A DNA stretch of 64,000 nt. Origin: Hyphomicrobium methylovorum (GTDB taxonomy: Bacteria > Pseudomonadota > Alphaproteobacteria > Rhizobiales > Hyphomicrobiaceae). Position numbers and translations under genes: made by a program. The stretch is taken from contig NZ_QHJE01000001.1 of assembly GCF_013626205.1 (NCBI RefSeq), forward strand, positions 868,001 to 932,000, in the 5' to 3' direction. Positions within the stretch are counted from its first letter, which is position 1. Each line of letters begins with the position of its first letter. The notes under the pieces were generated by a model that worked only from the letters and a program-made list of their open reading frames with translations, searched no databases and was not told the origin of the DNA. Positions 1-9,128 of this stretch are shown piece after piece.

Positions 1-2
1 GC

Positions 3-59
3 GTGTTCGTAGCCGATGGACCGGATGGCTTCATCATTCAGCCGATAAGCAGAATTTAA
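3..59 (+). CDS. 3' end of an unidentified gene
   Basis: From base 3 a frame reads VFVADGPDGFIIQPISRI and stops at TAA 57-59. The amino acid make-up is protein-like, and the stop lies 21 bases before the end of the convergent phosphatase gene, a normal spacing for tail-to-tail genes. Only 18 residues are visible, so no family can be assigned. The start is outside the window. Confidence 0.4.
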   Translation: MFVADGPDGFIIQPISRI

Positions 60-80
60 GTTGTCGTCGCTTCGGCGGCA

Positions 81-644
81 CTATTTCGACAGTGCCTGCA
101 AAACCCATCTGCCACCGAAATAGCTCAGTTCGACGATGGACAGCGGAGCGATGTCGATACGCCGACAGGAGGCGGGGCCGGCTTCTATCGCCGTTACGAT
201 CGCCGCTCGCATGACAGCCGGATGCGTGACAGCAACGACACGGCCACGGCCGCTTGCCACATCGGCCATCCAATCGGCAACGCGCGAGCATACCGTCTCC
301 ATTGACTCGCCGCCATGAGGGTTGGCGGCCGGATCTGACAGCCATTCGACCAGCGCTTCGGGCTCGGCGGTTTGGATCTCGGCAAGAGCGCGGCCTGCCC
401 AGCGCCCCAAATCTACGTCCTGCAGCCGGGGTTCGACCGTAGCGGCTAGGCCGATCGCCGCTGCCGTATCGAGCGCCCGGCGCATCGGGCTGCTCAGGGC
501 GCTGGCAGCCTTGGTGAAATTCTGCCGCAGGCTCGTCGCGTCCTGCAGGCCCCGATCGTCAAGTCCCTCGTCATCCCTGGGAAACGCCGGGGCTCGGAGA
601 GAGGGCGTCGAAGCGGCGCAGACAAGTGTCAGGCGCAGTGACAT
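81..644 (-). CDS. Histidine phosphatase superfamily protein with degenerate RHG motif
   Basis: This 187-residue protein has the layout of a small histidine phosphatase (phosphoglycerate mutase/CobC-like). It has an N-terminal strand, SSPMRRALDTA near residues 51-61, GGES near 111-114, and the second catalytic histidine in VVAVTHPAVMRA (His141). The RHG motif that carries the phosphorylated histidine is replaced: the strand LTLVCAASTPSLR has Cys-Ala-Ala at residues 9-11. Without the nucleophilic histidine, normal phosphatase chemistry is doubtful. The gene is divergent from the cobalamin riboswitch and cbtBA, which suggests a link to cobalt or cobalamin metabolism, but this is inference. It could be a pseudo-enzyme or act by a changed mechanism. 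Confidence 0.75.
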   Translation of the reverse strand: MSLRLTLVCAASTPSLRAPAFPRDDEGLDDRGLQDATSLRQNFTKAASALSSPMRRALDTAAAIGLAATVEPRLQDVDLGRWAGRALAEIQTAEPEALVEWLSDPAANPHGGESMETVCSRVADWMADVASGRGRVVAVTHPAVMRAAIVTAIEAGPASCRRIDIAPLSIVELSYFGGRWVLQALSK

Positions 645-680
645 GGGGGCTCCGCGTTGACAAATTTCGGGGCGAACTTA

Positions 681-790
681 TGGTGATCTGGCACTATCAC
701 GGGCAGGAAACCGGTGAAACTCCGGAACGGTCGCGCCACTGTAACGGCGAATGCATTTTCTTTCGCCGGAAGTCAGACCCTGCTGTGAAG
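681..790 (+). promoter_or_regulatory. Cobalamin (adenosylcobalamin) riboswitch
   Basis: The leader has the conserved core of the cobalamin riboswitch: GGTGAAACTCCGGAACGGTC at 713-732, directly followed by the B12 box GCGCCACTGTAAC (733-745), then a variable arm closed by TTTCGCCGG, and AGTCAGACCC at 771-780. It ends about 50 bases before cbtB. In this class, coenzyme B12 binding lowers expression of the downstream transporter or synthesis gene, so cobalt uptake should be shut down when B12 is plentiful. The exact 5' edge is approximate. Confidence 0.93.
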
Positions 791-838
791 TCCGCATAAA
801 TTCGAACGGGACGCGCAATCCCAGGAAGATCCCACATC

Positions 839-1048
839 ATGACCTACTCTGCGATTTCGCTCGATACCGCCGCCGCTCCCATTCCGGTGCGCGAGATTTT
901 GCCTTGGGCCGTATTCGCCGGGCTGCTGTTCCTTATCGCGCTTTATTTCGTGGGCGTTGAAGAAGGCGCGTTTTCGATTTTCAACGGCCGCTACGTGCAT
1001 GAATTTGTGCATGACGGCCGCCATCTGCTCGGCTTTCCCTGCCACTAG
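839..1048 (+). CDS. cbtB: CbtB, small cobalt transporter subunit
   Basis: A 69-residue protein with one membrane segment (about residues 22-40) and a histidine-bearing tail (His54, His58, His62, His69, ending GFPCH), the hallmark of CbtB. CbtB pairs with CbtA to form a predicted cobalt importer of alphaproteobacteria found behind cobalamin riboswitches. The C-terminal histidines are thought to bind the metal. The gene is first after the riboswitch and is followed 18 bases later by cbtA, so the two form an operon. Confidence 0.93.
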   Translation: MTYSAISLDTAAAPIPVREILPWAVFAGLLFLIALYFVGVEEGAFSIFNGRYVHEFVHDGRHLLGFPCH

Positions 1049-1066
1049 CCGGGAAGCACACAATTT

Positions 1067-1819
1067 ATGGGACAGCTTCTCCTCCGGGGCATGATTGCCG
1101 GGCTTCTGGCAAGCTTGCTCGCGTTTGGCTTTGCGCGCATCGTGGGCGAACCACCGATCGAGCGCGCCATCGCACTTGAAGAATCGAGCGCGTCTGCGGA
1201 AGCGCCACACACGCATGACGATGCGGCGGGCGCTCATACGCATTCGCATAACGATGAAGATGCTCTTGTCAGCAGGGACGTTCAGGCTGGGCTTGGCCTC
1301 TTCGTGAGTGTCGCTGTCTACGGAACGGCGCTTGGCGGCCTCTTTGCACTCGTCTTCGCATTCGCCGACGGCCGGCTCTTTTCGCTTTCGCCGCGTGCGA
1401 TGGCGCTCGTGCTGGCGGCGATGGGATTTGCGGTGATGTATCTCGTGCCCGGCCTGAAATACCCGGCGAATCCGCCCGCTGTGGGTCACGCCGACAGCAT
1501 CGATCAGCGCACGCTCCTCTTCTTCACGATGCTGGTATTTTCGCTGGCGGCACTCGCCGTCGCGATCACCATCGGCCGTCGGCTGGCAACCTTCTCAGGG
1601 CCGTGGAACGGCGCGATTTCCGGGGGCGGCATCTATTTGCTGCTGATCGTATTATCGTCGGTCGCGCTTCCATCAATCGACGAAGTCCCGAATGCGTTTC
1701 CGGCTGAGCTCTTGTGGGATTTTCGTATTGCCGCGTTAGGAACCCAGGGCGTGCTTTGGGCATCCATCGGTTTGCTGTTCGGTGCTCTCGTGGAGGGCAC
1801 ACGGCGAAAAGCCATTTGA
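1067..1819 (+). CDS. cbtA: CbtA, cobalt transporter membrane subunit
   Basis: A 250-residue integral membrane protein with five or six hydrophobic segments (near residues 8-26, 75-97, 107-127, 146-166, 180-198 and 223-243). A histidine-rich loop after the first segment (HTHDDAAGAHTHSH, residues 48-61) is a likely metal-capture site. These features, the size and the adjacent cbtB identify CbtA. It acts in the inner membrane with CbtB to bring in cobalt for cobalamin synthesis. Expression should follow the upstream riboswitch. Confidence 0.92.
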   Translation: MGQLLLRGMIAGLLASLLAFGFARIVGEPPIERAIALEESSASAEAPHTHDDAAGAHTHSHNDEDALVSRDVQAGLGLFVSVAVYGTALGGLFALVFAFADGRLFSLSPRAMALVLAAMGFAVMYLVPGLKYPANPPAVGHADSIDQRTLLFFTMLVFSLAALAVAITIGRRLATFSGPWNGAISGGGIYLLLIVLSSVALPSIDEVPNAFPAELLWDFRIAALGTQGVLWASIGLLFGALVEGTRRKAI

Positions 1820-1825
1820 GGCAAA

Positions 1826-2722
1826 ATGAACGTCCAGGAAAAAGTCATAAGAAGACATTCTCCCTGCATCGGTGTTTGCCGGATCGACGAGGCGGTCGGG
1901 CAATGCGTCGGGTGTGCGCGCACGCGTTCGGAGATCACTGACTGGATCGCGATGAGCGAACAGCAGCGCGAAGATGTCTGGCGCATGCTGCCTGCACGTT
2001 TGGATAAGCTTTCCGTTCGCATCAGGTTACTCGGCTGGACGCGCGACGAAATTGCCAGCTGGGCGGCGCAAACGGTTTCCGACCGCCAAGGCTCCTGGGT
2101 AACGGGCGTGCCCGGCGCGGTCGCTGAATTTCCCTGCACGCCGGATCGCAACGTCGATGTCGAGATGAACGGCGAGGGCGTCACGGCGCGCGCGTCGGAC
2201 GCATCGTTCCGCCTGCGGCTTACCGACAAAGTTCGAGCCTTCGCTTTCGGCGATGGATCGATCGTCTTGGGAATTCCCAGAGGGCGCGCCGCTATCCCAT
2301 CGCAGAGCGTGGTGACGCCGCTCGGTCCTGACATCGATGCCATCGACGAACAGCATCGTGACGACCGGCTTTTCGATTTCGGCATTGGGCGCAAGACGAA
2401 TCGCTTCTGCGTGCGGACTGGCGACTCCGAACTTGTCGCCGCGTTGGAAGCAAAAGCAGGCAAGCATTGGTCCGAAGTCATGATGGACGTCGGCATGAAG
2501 ATTCTGGCTGTTGGCCCCAACCGCGTTGTCGAATCGGTCCTTGCCCGAATTGAAGTCTTCGCGCCGATTCCGATGCCTGGCGGCAAGTCTCCGGATGGTG
2601 CGCACACGCATCTGCTGCCGGAGTTTCTAAAGTCCGGGGAGGATATTCCGGCGAGCCTTGCGCTCCCGGATTATGCAGCGCCCATCGCGATCTTTTATCC
2701 GACTGCCTCCCGGGCAGCTTAG
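1826..2722 (+). CDS. DUF1289 protein fused to a large domain of unknown function
   Basis: The first 60 residues of this 298-residue protein are a DUF1289 domain: SPCIGVCRIDEAVGQCVGC places Cys14, Cys18, Cys27 and Cys30 in the usual four-cysteine pattern, likely binding a metal, followed by the ITDW and WRMLPAR segments. DUF1289 proteins are usually about 60-100 residues. Here roughly 230 further residues follow that I do not recognise; they are soluble, mixed alpha/beta in appearance, with many charged residues. The ATG is 6 bases after the cbtA stop, so it may be co-transcribed with cbtBA. The function is unknown. Confidence 0.7.
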   Translation: MNVQEKVIRRHSPCIGVCRIDEAVGQCVGCARTRSEITDWIAMSEQQREDVWRMLPARLDKLSVRIRLLGWTRDEIASWAAQTVSDRQGSWVTGVPGAVAEFPCTPDRNVDVEMNGEGVTARASDASFRLRLTDKVRAFAFGDGSIVLGIPRGRAAIPSQSVVTPLGPDIDAIDEQHRDDRLFDFGIGRKTNRFCVRTGDSELVAALEAKAGKHWSEVMMDVGMKILAVGPNRVVESVLARIEVFAPIPMPGGKSPDGAHTHLLPEFLKSGEDIPASLALPDYAAPIAIFYPTASRAA

Positions 2723-2867
2723 CGAATCACTTTCCTGTCCATTGGCTTTCCAATTCGATAGCTGGCTTGTCCCCAAGTGTCGGCCCATGGTGCGTGTTCA
2801 AACTTGAGGCTATTGCGACGAAGGAGTAACCACGAGGGAGCCTATTCGAACAATATGCGAGGACGCG

Positions 2868-3224
2868 ATGCGCAGCGCTGCTCTTGGACTTCTGACTTTC
2901 GCCGCCATTGGCCTGGCCGCCTCCCACGCGATGGCGGACGATCAGCAGGCGTCTTTCACATCCCTGATTGCGAAAGACTATGAGGTCAGATCCGTTACGC
3001 TCGTTCCGCTCGAAGTTGCGAAGCGCGCAACGGAATCCGTGAAGACCGACACTGTGATCGTGACGATGCAGAACAAGCAGTCGGTTGCTGTCTGCTACAT
3101 CGCGTTTGCGAACTGGGCATTCATGAACAAGACATCGCTCGATACGTCGACGCTGTGCGAAGTTCGTGACGGCACGCCTGCTCCGGCGGACACATCGTCT
3201 CCACCTGCGAGCACGACGCCTTAA
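2868..3224 (+). CDS. Small exported protein of unknown function
   Basis: A 118-residue protein with a clear signal peptide (MRSAALGLLTFAAIGLAASH, with probable cleavage after AMA near residue 23) and a short mature domain with two cysteines (VAVCYIAF and TLCEV). These could form a disulfide in the periplasm. The tail is rich in Pro, Ser and Thr. A GAGGA Shine-Dalgarno-like sequence precedes the ATG. I do not recognise the family. It stands alone between the DUF1289 gene and another small exported protein. Confidence 0.65.
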   Translation: MRSAALGLLTFAAIGLAASHAMADDQQASFTSLIAKDYEVRSVTLVPLEVAKRATESVKTDTVIVTMQNKQSVAVCYIAFANWAFMNKTSLDTSTLCEVRDGTPAPADTSSPPASTTP

Positions 3225-3388
3225 GCTGCGCGTGCCGTGTCGTGGCGTTAACCACGAGTGAGACGCGGGCGGCGTTTCCAATACGAACGGCCGGTGGGGC
3301 ATGACCCACGGGAGAGACGACAGGCCTTAGTTTCAACGTGATGCAAAGGTCGTATCGTTGCTGTTCAAACTTTTCCTCGCGTAATCGG

Positions 3389-3679
3389 ATGGTGCATTTG
3401 AAAAGCAAATCGAGATCGGCCTCAGTCGCGCTCGCCGCTGGTGCGGCCTTGGCGCTCATAGTCGCTGTCGCGCCCAGCGCCAGTCAGGCGCACAGCGGCA
3501 CCGCGGATGAACAGGCTGCCTGTACGGGAGACGTCCTCAGCCTCTGCTTCTCAGAAATTCCGAATGAAAAGCGCATCGTGGCCTGTCTCAATCGCAAGCT
3601 CGACAAGCTCAGTCCGGCGTGCCGACAGGTTATCGATCCCTCGCCGAAATCCAAACGCACCCGCCGGAAGGCGAATTGA
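3389..3679 (+). CDS. Small exported cysteine-containing protein
   Basis: Starting at ATG 3389 gives a 96-residue protein with a basic N-terminus, a hydrophobic signal segment (VALAAGAALALIVAVA) and an ASQA cleavage site. The mature part is short, with four cysteines (ACTGD, LCFS, ACLN, ACRQ). This pattern resembles small exported Cys-rich proteins common in Hyphomicrobiales. An upstream in-frame ATG at 3338 would spoil the signal peptide. Its TGA overlaps the TTG start of hpnK, so the two genes are probably translationally coupled, though no hopanoid role is known. Confidence 0.65.
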   Translation: MVHLKSKSRSASVALAAGAALALIVAVAPSASQAHSGTADEQAACTGDVLSLCFSEIPNEKRIVACLNRKLDKLSPACRQVIDPSPKSKRTRRKAN

Positions 3680-4545
3680 AAACCTCCTCGCATAGACTGA
3701 TCGTTACCGCTGACGACTTCGGACTTTCCGTGCCCGTCAACGAAGCGGTCGAACAAGCGCATGAACGCGGGATCTTGACTGCGGCCAGTCTTATGACGGG
3801 CGCTCCCGCGTGCGACGAGGCCGTTGAGCGCGCGCGACGATTGCCGCGTCTCGGCGTTGGCCTGCATTTGACGCTCGTCGATGGACGGCCTGTGCTGCCA
3901 GCGAGTGAAGTGCCAGGGCTTGTCGGGCCGGACGGGCGATTTTCGACAGACCCGACGAAGTTCGGTACGGCGCTCTTTTTCTCGTCCGAGCTTCGACGGC
4001 AAGCTGAAGCGGAGATCACTGCGCAGTTTGAAGCGTTCCGGCGAACCGGTCTGCCGCTCGACCACGTGAACGGGCACCAGCATTTCCACATGCATCCGGT
4101 GATCTCGAAAATCATCGCGAGGCTTGCTCCGGCTTTCGGCAATCCGGGCGTGCGTATTCCGGTAGAGCCGCCGCTGGCGTCGTATCGCGCAGCGGGCGAT
4201 CGATTGGGTGGACGGCTTTCGGCATGGGCCTTCTATGTCGCGCAGACGCGCCTTTTGCGACGTCGCGTGAGGTCTGCGGGATTGCCCGTCAACCGGTATG
4301 TGTTTGGATTGAACGAGAGCGGCGCAATGATCGAAAGCCGCGTTCTGGCTTTTCTGGATCATATCCCGGCGGGCCCGTGCGAAATCTATTTTCATCCCGC
4401 GACGCGGCGTTGGGACGGCGTAGATAATCTGCCCGTAAGTTATCGGCCGGTGGACGAATTTTCCGCGCTCACGAGCGCTGCCGTGAAGGCAAAAGTTGCG
4501 GCGCTTGGGATCACATTGGTGCCCTTCCGGGGCGCTTTCGGCTGA
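3676..4545 (+). CDS. hpnK: HpnK, hopanoid-associated YdjC-type sugar deacetylase
   Basis: A YdjC-family deacetylase of about 289 residues. In this family HpnK removes the acetyl group from N-acetylglucosamine on bacteriohopanetetrol, after HpnI and before HpnJ. Metal-site motifs are visible: TADDFGLS near residues 10-17, GLHLTL, and the histidine cluster NGHQHFHMHP near residues 131-140. The start is taken as TTG 3676, which overlaps the previous stop (TTGA) and has GGAAGG four bases upstream; an ATG at 3619 would lie inside the previous gene. It is followed by the HpnI-like glycosyltransferase and hpnL on the same strand. Confidence 0.88.
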   Translation: MKTSSHRLIVTADDFGLSVPVNEAVEQAHERGILTAASLMTGAPACDEAVERARRLPRLGVGLHLTLVDGRPVLPASEVPGLVGPDGRFSTDPTKFGTALFFSSELRRQAEAEITAQFEAFRRTGLPLDHVNGHQHFHMHPVISKIIARLAPAFGNPGVRIPVEPPLASYRAAGDRLGGRLSAWAFYVAQTRLLRRRVRSAGLPVNRYVFGLNESGAMIESRVLAFLDHIPAGPCEIYFHPATRRWDGVDNLPVSYRPVDEFSALTSAAVKAKVAALGITLVPFRGAFG

Positions 4546-4639
4546 AGCGCTCGAATCGTGGGGCGCCGTATGCTATGGCGCTCGAATCCCCGGCTGCTCG
4601 CCGGTGTGACTGGGCAGGGCTACCGGAACACACGATCTC

Positions 4640-5848
4640 ATGGCGCTCTACGTCGTTTCAATTTGGCAGGTCTTGGGCATCGTAATCGGGCTCGCTGGGC
4701 TCGCATATCTTCTGCTCGCTGTCCGCGCGACGCTGATGTTCCGCGAGCGGCCGGAGACCGGTTCTGAACCCCGACCCGGCGTATCGGTTCTCAAGCCGGT
4801 CTACGGCGACTCGCCGACGCTCTATCAATGTCTGCGGTCTTTCTGCGAGCAAGACTATCCGCTGTACGAAGTCATCTTCGGCGCGCACACGCCGGACGAT
4901 CCCGCCATTGCCGTCGTCAATCGGCTGATCCGTGAGTTTCCGGATCGCGATCTCCGCCTTGTCGTTGATGGCGCGCTCGCCGGGCCGAACCGCAAGGCAG
5001 CGAATCTCGCGAATATCATGAAGACCGCGAAATTCGATCTCATCGTTCTCGCGGATAGCGACGTGCGGGTGGACCGGAATTGCATTGCTTCGATGGCAGC
5101 GCCGTTCGACGATGCGAGTGTCGGTGCGGTTGCGTCGATTTATAAGGGCTGGCCAATCGACAATACGCCATCGCGCTTTGGCGCAGCGTATCTAAACGAC
5201 TGGTTCGTGCCGTCGGTGCTAGTCGATTCCAGTTTGCGCGGGATCGATTTTGTATTCGGCGCAATGAGTGCCGTGCGCCGCGAAGCGCTCGATGCGATCG
5301 GCGGCTTCGAAATGTTGGCGCGATGCCTCGCCGAAGATTTTTCCATGGGTCGCTTCGTTGCGCATCGCGGATGGCGCGTGGTGCTTTCGCCGTACGCCTG
5401 CGATACGGTCGTGGCGGAGAAGACCTTCGCGGAGATGTTTCGGCATGAGGTGCGCTGGCAGCGATCCGAACGTGCATGCCGGCCGTTCGATCAGTTCATG
5501 TCCGTCGTAACGTGGCCGCTACCGCTGTTGCTCGTTCTGCTGTTGCCGCAGCCAAGCATTATCGGATTGGCAATTATCGGCGCGCACATCGCGCTTCGAC
5601 TCTTGCTTCATGTGCTGGTGCGCCGTCGATTTGTGATCGATGCGCCGTCAGAAATCTGGCTCGTTCCTTTACGGGAATGCGCGTGCTTCTTCGCATGGGC
5701 CGCCGGTCTGTTTGGAAATCGCATTGTTTGGGGATCGGAGACCTTCAGCATTCGCGCATATCGCTCGCTGATGGCGGCGGACGAGCGACGCTCCCTCGAA
5801 GACGCTCAACTCTCGCAGCGCTCGAAAGCACCTCTTGGCACACGATGA
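4640..5848 (+). CDS. HpnI-like family 2/21 glycosyltransferase (second copy)
   Basis: A 402-residue membrane glycosyltransferase of the HpnI/ceramide glucosyltransferase type. It has one N-terminal membrane segment (about 8-30), a GT-A domain with SVLKPVYG (49-56), the DxD motif LADSD (137-141), AEDF (231-234) and HEVRW (269-273) in the place of the family's (Q/R)xxRW, then two to three C-terminal membrane segments. A second gene at 11048-12181 is closer to canonical HpnI, so this copy probably glycosylates a different acceptor or uses another sugar. Its place between hpnK and hpnL argues for a hopanoid or related lipid. It could also act on ceramide-like lipids. Confidence 0.75.
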   Translation: MALYVVSIWQVLGIVIGLAGLAYLLLAVRATLMFRERPETGSEPRPGVSVLKPVYGDSPTLYQCLRSFCEQDYPLYEVIFGAHTPDDPAIAVVNRLIREFPDRDLRLVVDGALAGPNRKAANLANIMKTAKFDLIVLADSDVRVDRNCIASMAAPFDDASVGAVASIYKGWPIDNTPSRFGAAYLNDWFVPSVLVDSSLRGIDFVFGAMSAVRREALDAIGGFEMLARCLAEDFSMGRFVAHRGWRVVLSPYACDTVVAEKTFAEMFRHEVRWQRSERACRPFDQFMSVVTWPLPLLLVLLLPQPSIIGLAIIGAHIALRLLLHVLVRRRFVIDAPSEIWLVPLRECACFFAWAAGLFGNRIVWGSETFSIRAYRSLMAADERRSLEDAQLSQRSKAPLGTR

Positions 5849-5882
5849 AATTCCAAATCGGCGTCGGATCTCATCCAGCCGC

Positions 5883-6875
5883 ATGAAAGCGAGCGTGACG
5901 ATCGGCGCGCTGCTCGGCATCGCGCTCGCAACGGCGCTGGTCGTCTACTATGGCTCGGCTGCGGTCGGCGAGGCTGTCCTGTCCGCCGGGTGGCGCGGGC
6001 TTCTCGCGATGACGGCCGCGTATCTCGCGTCCGTCGTGCTATGTGCTCTTGCATGGCGCGTTCTGATTTTACCGCCGTTTCCGCATGCTGTTGCTGTCAG
6101 TCATTGGGTTCGCTTGGTGCGCGACAGCGTCGGCAATGTACTCGCGATTATCCCCGCCATGGGCGAAATGGTGGCGGCCCGCGAGCTGACGGCCTTCGGT
6201 ATCAGATCGGGTCCCGCGATTGCGAGCACCGTCGTCGATCTCACCTTGGAGACGATCAGCCAGCTCTTTTTTACGCTGCTGGGTCTCGTCATCCTTGCGT
6301 GGCAGCGGCCCGATGAAGCCTTGGCAGGATGGGCTTTGCTCGGCGTGGTGCTCTCCGCGCTGGCTATGGCGGGATTCGTCGCCGCGCAGAGGATGGGCTT
6401 GTTCCGCGTTCTGCAGTCGCTTCCCGAACGCCTCGGTCTTACCGCATCGTGGAACACGGACAGTGGCACAGCGCAAAGCCTGCATGACAGCATCGAGGAC
6501 ATTTATCGCGATCCGCGCAGACTTGCTCTTTCTACCCTGCTCCATTTCGCGGCGTGGATCGTCGGCGCAGCGGAAGCGTGGGTAGCGCTGTGGTTCATGG
6601 GCCATCCGCTCAGCTTCGGCGACATCCTCGTGATCGAGAGCCTGATCTACGCGATCCGCAGCGTCGCATTCGCGGTGCCCTGGGCAGCTGGCGTGCAGGA
6701 AGGCGGCTATGTGGCGTTCGGCGCGCTTTTCGGATTGGGGCCGGAGGTTGCGCTCGGGCTGTCGTTGCTGAAACGCGCTCGGGAAGTGCTGGTTAGCATT
6801 CCGATCCTGCTTGTGTGGCAGGCTATCGAAGCGCGACGGCTACTTGCCAAAGCAGACGACGGCGGCCGCGCGTAG
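5883..6875 (+). CDS. hpnL: HpnL, hopanoid-associated multi-spanning membrane protein
   Basis: A 330-residue protein with about eight membrane segments, in the flippase-like LPG-synthase transmembrane family to which HpnL belongs. Conserved-looking stretches are the Gly-rich region near SVGNVLAIIPAMGEMVAAREL and AVPWAAGVQEGGY in the second half. The ATG at 5883 gives the expected short basic start before the first membrane segment; a TTG at 5835 would overlap the previous gene by 14 bases and is the alternative. HpnL is found in hopanoid clusters, but its exact activity is not established; moving lipid across the inner membrane is an inference. Confidence 0.85.
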   Translation: MKASVTIGALLGIALATALVVYYGSAAVGEAVLSAGWRGLLAMTAAYLASVVLCALAWRVLILPPFPHAVAVSHWVRLVRDSVGNVLAIIPAMGEMVAARELTAFGIRSGPAIASTVVDLTLETISQLFFTLLGLVILAWQRPDEALAGWALLGVVLSALAMAGFVAAQRMGLFRVLQSLPERLGLTASWNTDSGTAQSLHDSIEDIYRDPRRLALSTLLHFAAWIVGAAEAWVALWFMGHPLSFGDILVIESLIYAIRSVAFAVPWAAGVQEGGYVAFGALFGLGPEVALGLSLLKRAREVLVSIPILLVWQAIEARRLLAKADDGGRA

Positions 6876-6904
6876 CTTCACGCGCGGCTGCGTCATTCGA
6901 TTTT
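6862..6904 (+). terminator. Probable intrinsic terminator of the hpnK-hpnL block
   Basis: A perfect 9-bp stem GCCGCGCGT/ACGCGCGGC (6865-6873 and 6880-6888), extended by three more pairs including a wobble, has a 6-base loop and includes the hpnL stop codon. It is followed after about ten bases by TTTT at 6901. It would separate the forward hopanoid block from the convergent dxs gene. Confidence 0.5.
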
Positions 6905-6954
6905 CCAGCACTTAGAAAGACACGCGCTCGCCGCGTGATCGCCTGCGAGGGCGA

Positions 6955-8895
6955 TCAGCGGAAAATGCGTTCGCGGGATGCTACAGGCTGATCGATCTCG
7001 AACGCCTTGCGCACTGTTTCAACGATGCCAGACGCGGAAAGCCCCGCCTTCTGACACATCACTTCCGGCTTGTCCTGATCGACAAAGACGTCGGGCATGA
7101 CTTTCGAGCGAACCTTCAATCCGCCGTCGAGCAGGCCGCTGTCTGACAGGAACTGCAGAACATGGCTGCCGAAGCCGCCAATCGAACCTTCTTCGATCGT
7201 CACAAGCATCTGATGGTTCAGAGCCAGTTGCCGGATCAAATCGGTATCGAGCGGCTTCATGAAGCGCGCATCCGCGACGGTCGTCGAAAGGCCCAGCGCC
7301 GCGAGTTGATCGGCAGCCTTTAACGCTTCTCCGAGACGCGTGCCCAGCGAGAGCAGCGCGACCGACGTTCCTTCGCGCATGATGCGGCCCTTGCCGATGG
7401 GCAGAACGGAGCCTTCAGCGGGCAGCGCAACGCCCGTACCTTCGCCGCGTGGATAGCGGAATGCTGACGGGCGATCATCGATCGACGCCGCCGTCGCAAC
7501 CATGTGCATCAATTCGGCTTCATCGGCTGGCGCCATGATGACGAAGTTCGGCAGGCAACCGAGATAGGCGAGATCGAACGAACCCGCGTGCGTGGAGCCG
7601 TCGGCGCCGACGAACCCAGCGCGGTCGATCGCGAAGCGAACCGGCAGGCTCTGAATTGCGACGTCATGCACGACCTGATCGTAGCCGCGCTGCAGGAACG
7701 TCGAATAGATCGCGGCAAACGGTTTGATGCCTTCGGTCGCGAGGCCTGCCGCGAATGTTACCGCGTGCTGCTCGGCGATGCCGACGTCAAACGTGCGCTC
7801 GGGGAACTCCTTGCCGAACACATCGAGGCCGGTGCCGTCCGGCATAGCCGCCGTGATTGCGACGACCTTCGGATCTTTTCGCGCTTCGGCGATCAAGCTA
7901 TCCGCGAAGACGCGCGTGTACGACGGCGCCGACGCCTGCGGCTTTGCCTGCACGCCGGTTACGACATTGAACTTCGCAACGCCATGATACTTGTCGGGCG
8001 AGGCTTCGGCGGGCGGATAGCCTTTGCCTTTCTTAGTCACAACATGAACCAGGATCGGACCCTGGTTTGCGTCGCGGACGTTCTTCAACACAGGCAAGAG
8101 CTGCGAAAGATCGTGACCGTCGATCGGACCAACGTAATAGAAGCCCAGTTCCTCGAACCAGGCACCGCCCTGCCAGAGATGACGCGTATATTCTTCAACG
8201 CGCGCGGCACGCCGCTCCCAGTTTTTCGGCAACCGCTTTGCCAACTGCTTGGCAAAATCGCGGACGTAGAGATAGGAGCCGCTGGAGGTTGTGCGGGCGA
8301 GATAGGACGACAACGCACCCGAGGGCGGAGCGATCGACATATCATTGTCATTCAGAACAACGATCAAACGTTCGTTGCGCGCGCCAGCATTGTTGATGGC
8401 TTCGTAGGCCATTCCGGCACTCATCGCGCCGTCGCCGATAACGGCGATGACATTGTTCTTGTCACCGCGCATCTCGCGCGCGACCGCCATGCCAAGGCCT
8501 GCAGAAATGGACGTGGACGAATGAGCTGCGCCAAACGGATCGTAAGGGCTTTCCGTGCGCTTGGTGAAACCGGAAAGGCCGTTCGGCTGCCTAAGCGTGC
8601 GAATGCGGTCGCGTCGCCCGGTGAGAATTTTGTGCGGATAGGTTTGGTGGCTCACATCCCAGATGAGCCGGTCGCGCGGTGTATCGAATAGATAATGGAG
8701 CGCAACCGTCAGCTCGACGACGCCGAGCCCGGCGCCGAGATGGCCTCCCGTGACGGACACCGCGTCGATCGTTTCCATGCGAAGTTCATCGGCAAGCTGA
8801 CGCAAATCAGCTTCCGGTATCTTTCGCAAATCTTCCGGCGTTGAAACGCGATCTAAAATCGGCGTCTTGGATGGCCGTGATACTACTGCATCCAT
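6955..8895 (-). CDS. dxs: 1-Deoxy-D-xylulose-5-phosphate synthase
   Basis: A 646-residue DXS of normal length. It makes DXP from pyruvate and glyceraldehyde 3-phosphate using thiamine diphosphate, the first step of the MEP pathway that supplies farnesyl diphosphate for hopanoids. The N-terminal half shows [34 protein letters not shown] and the ThDP motif [18 protein letters not shown]. Later come the transketolase pyrimidine-domain strings [15 protein letters not shown] and [24 protein letters not shown]-rich ribosome site precedes ATG 8895. Its placement inside the hopanoid locus fits precursor supply. Confidence 0.97.
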   Translation of the reverse strand: MDAVVSRPSKTPILDRVSTPEDLRKIPEADLRQLADELRMETIDAVSVTGGHLGAGLGVVELTVALHYLFDTPRDRLIWDVSHQTYPHKILTGRRDRIRTLRQPNGLSGFTKRTESPYDPFGAAHSSTSISAGLGMAVAREMRGDKNNVIAVIGDGAMSAGMAYEAINNAGARNERLIVVLNDNDMSIAPPSGALSSYLARTTSSGSYLYVRDFAKQLAKRLPKNWERRAARVEEYTRHLWQGGAWFEELGFYYVGPIDGHDLSQLLPVLKNVRDANQGPILVHVVTKKGKGYPPAEASPDKYHGVAKFNVVTGVQAKPQASAPSYTRVFADSLIAEARKDPKVVAITAAMPDGTGLDVFGKEFPERTFDVGIAEQHAVTFAAGLATEGIKPFAAIYSTFLQRGYDQVVHDVAIQSLPVRFAIDRAGFVGADGSTHAGSFDLAYLGCLPNFVIMAPADEAELMHMVATAASIDDRPSAFRYPRGEGTGVALPAEGSVLPIGKGRIMREGTSVALLSLGTRLGEALKAADQLAALGLSTTVADARFMKPLDTDLIRQLALNHQMLVTIEEGSIGGFGSHVLQFLSDSGLLDGGLKVRSKVMPDVFVDQDKPEVMCQKAGLSASGIVETVRKAFEIDQPVASRERIFR

Positions 8896-9128
8896 AAGAC
8901 AGACATCCCCCCGACGGTGACAGGTCCTTGATCTTGATTTATGGACCCTCGACGAGCCTCAAAAAATGAATCAATAGAATAATCAGGACTCTGCTGTGGC
9001 AGTGTTGCAGACGAGACGCACAAATGGCAAGAGGTGCTTCGTCGCGAGCAAAATGCCGCCACTTGAGCGGTCTAATTTTTCAGCACACTTGTCGTTCAGC
9101 GAGCGCGTTCAGCATTACAGGAGCGAAT

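Noticed and set aside
6936-6957. Hairpin TGATCGCC/GGCGATCA as the dxs terminator
   Set aside because: The stem includes the dxs stop codon and has no T-run on either strand; the hpnL-side hairpin just upstream is a better candidate.
7504-8691. A 395-residue forward open frame opposite dxs
   Set aside because: It lies fully antisense to an unmistakable dxs gene; its sequence is Arg/Asp/Ala-rich without any motif, a typical GC-rich shadow frame.
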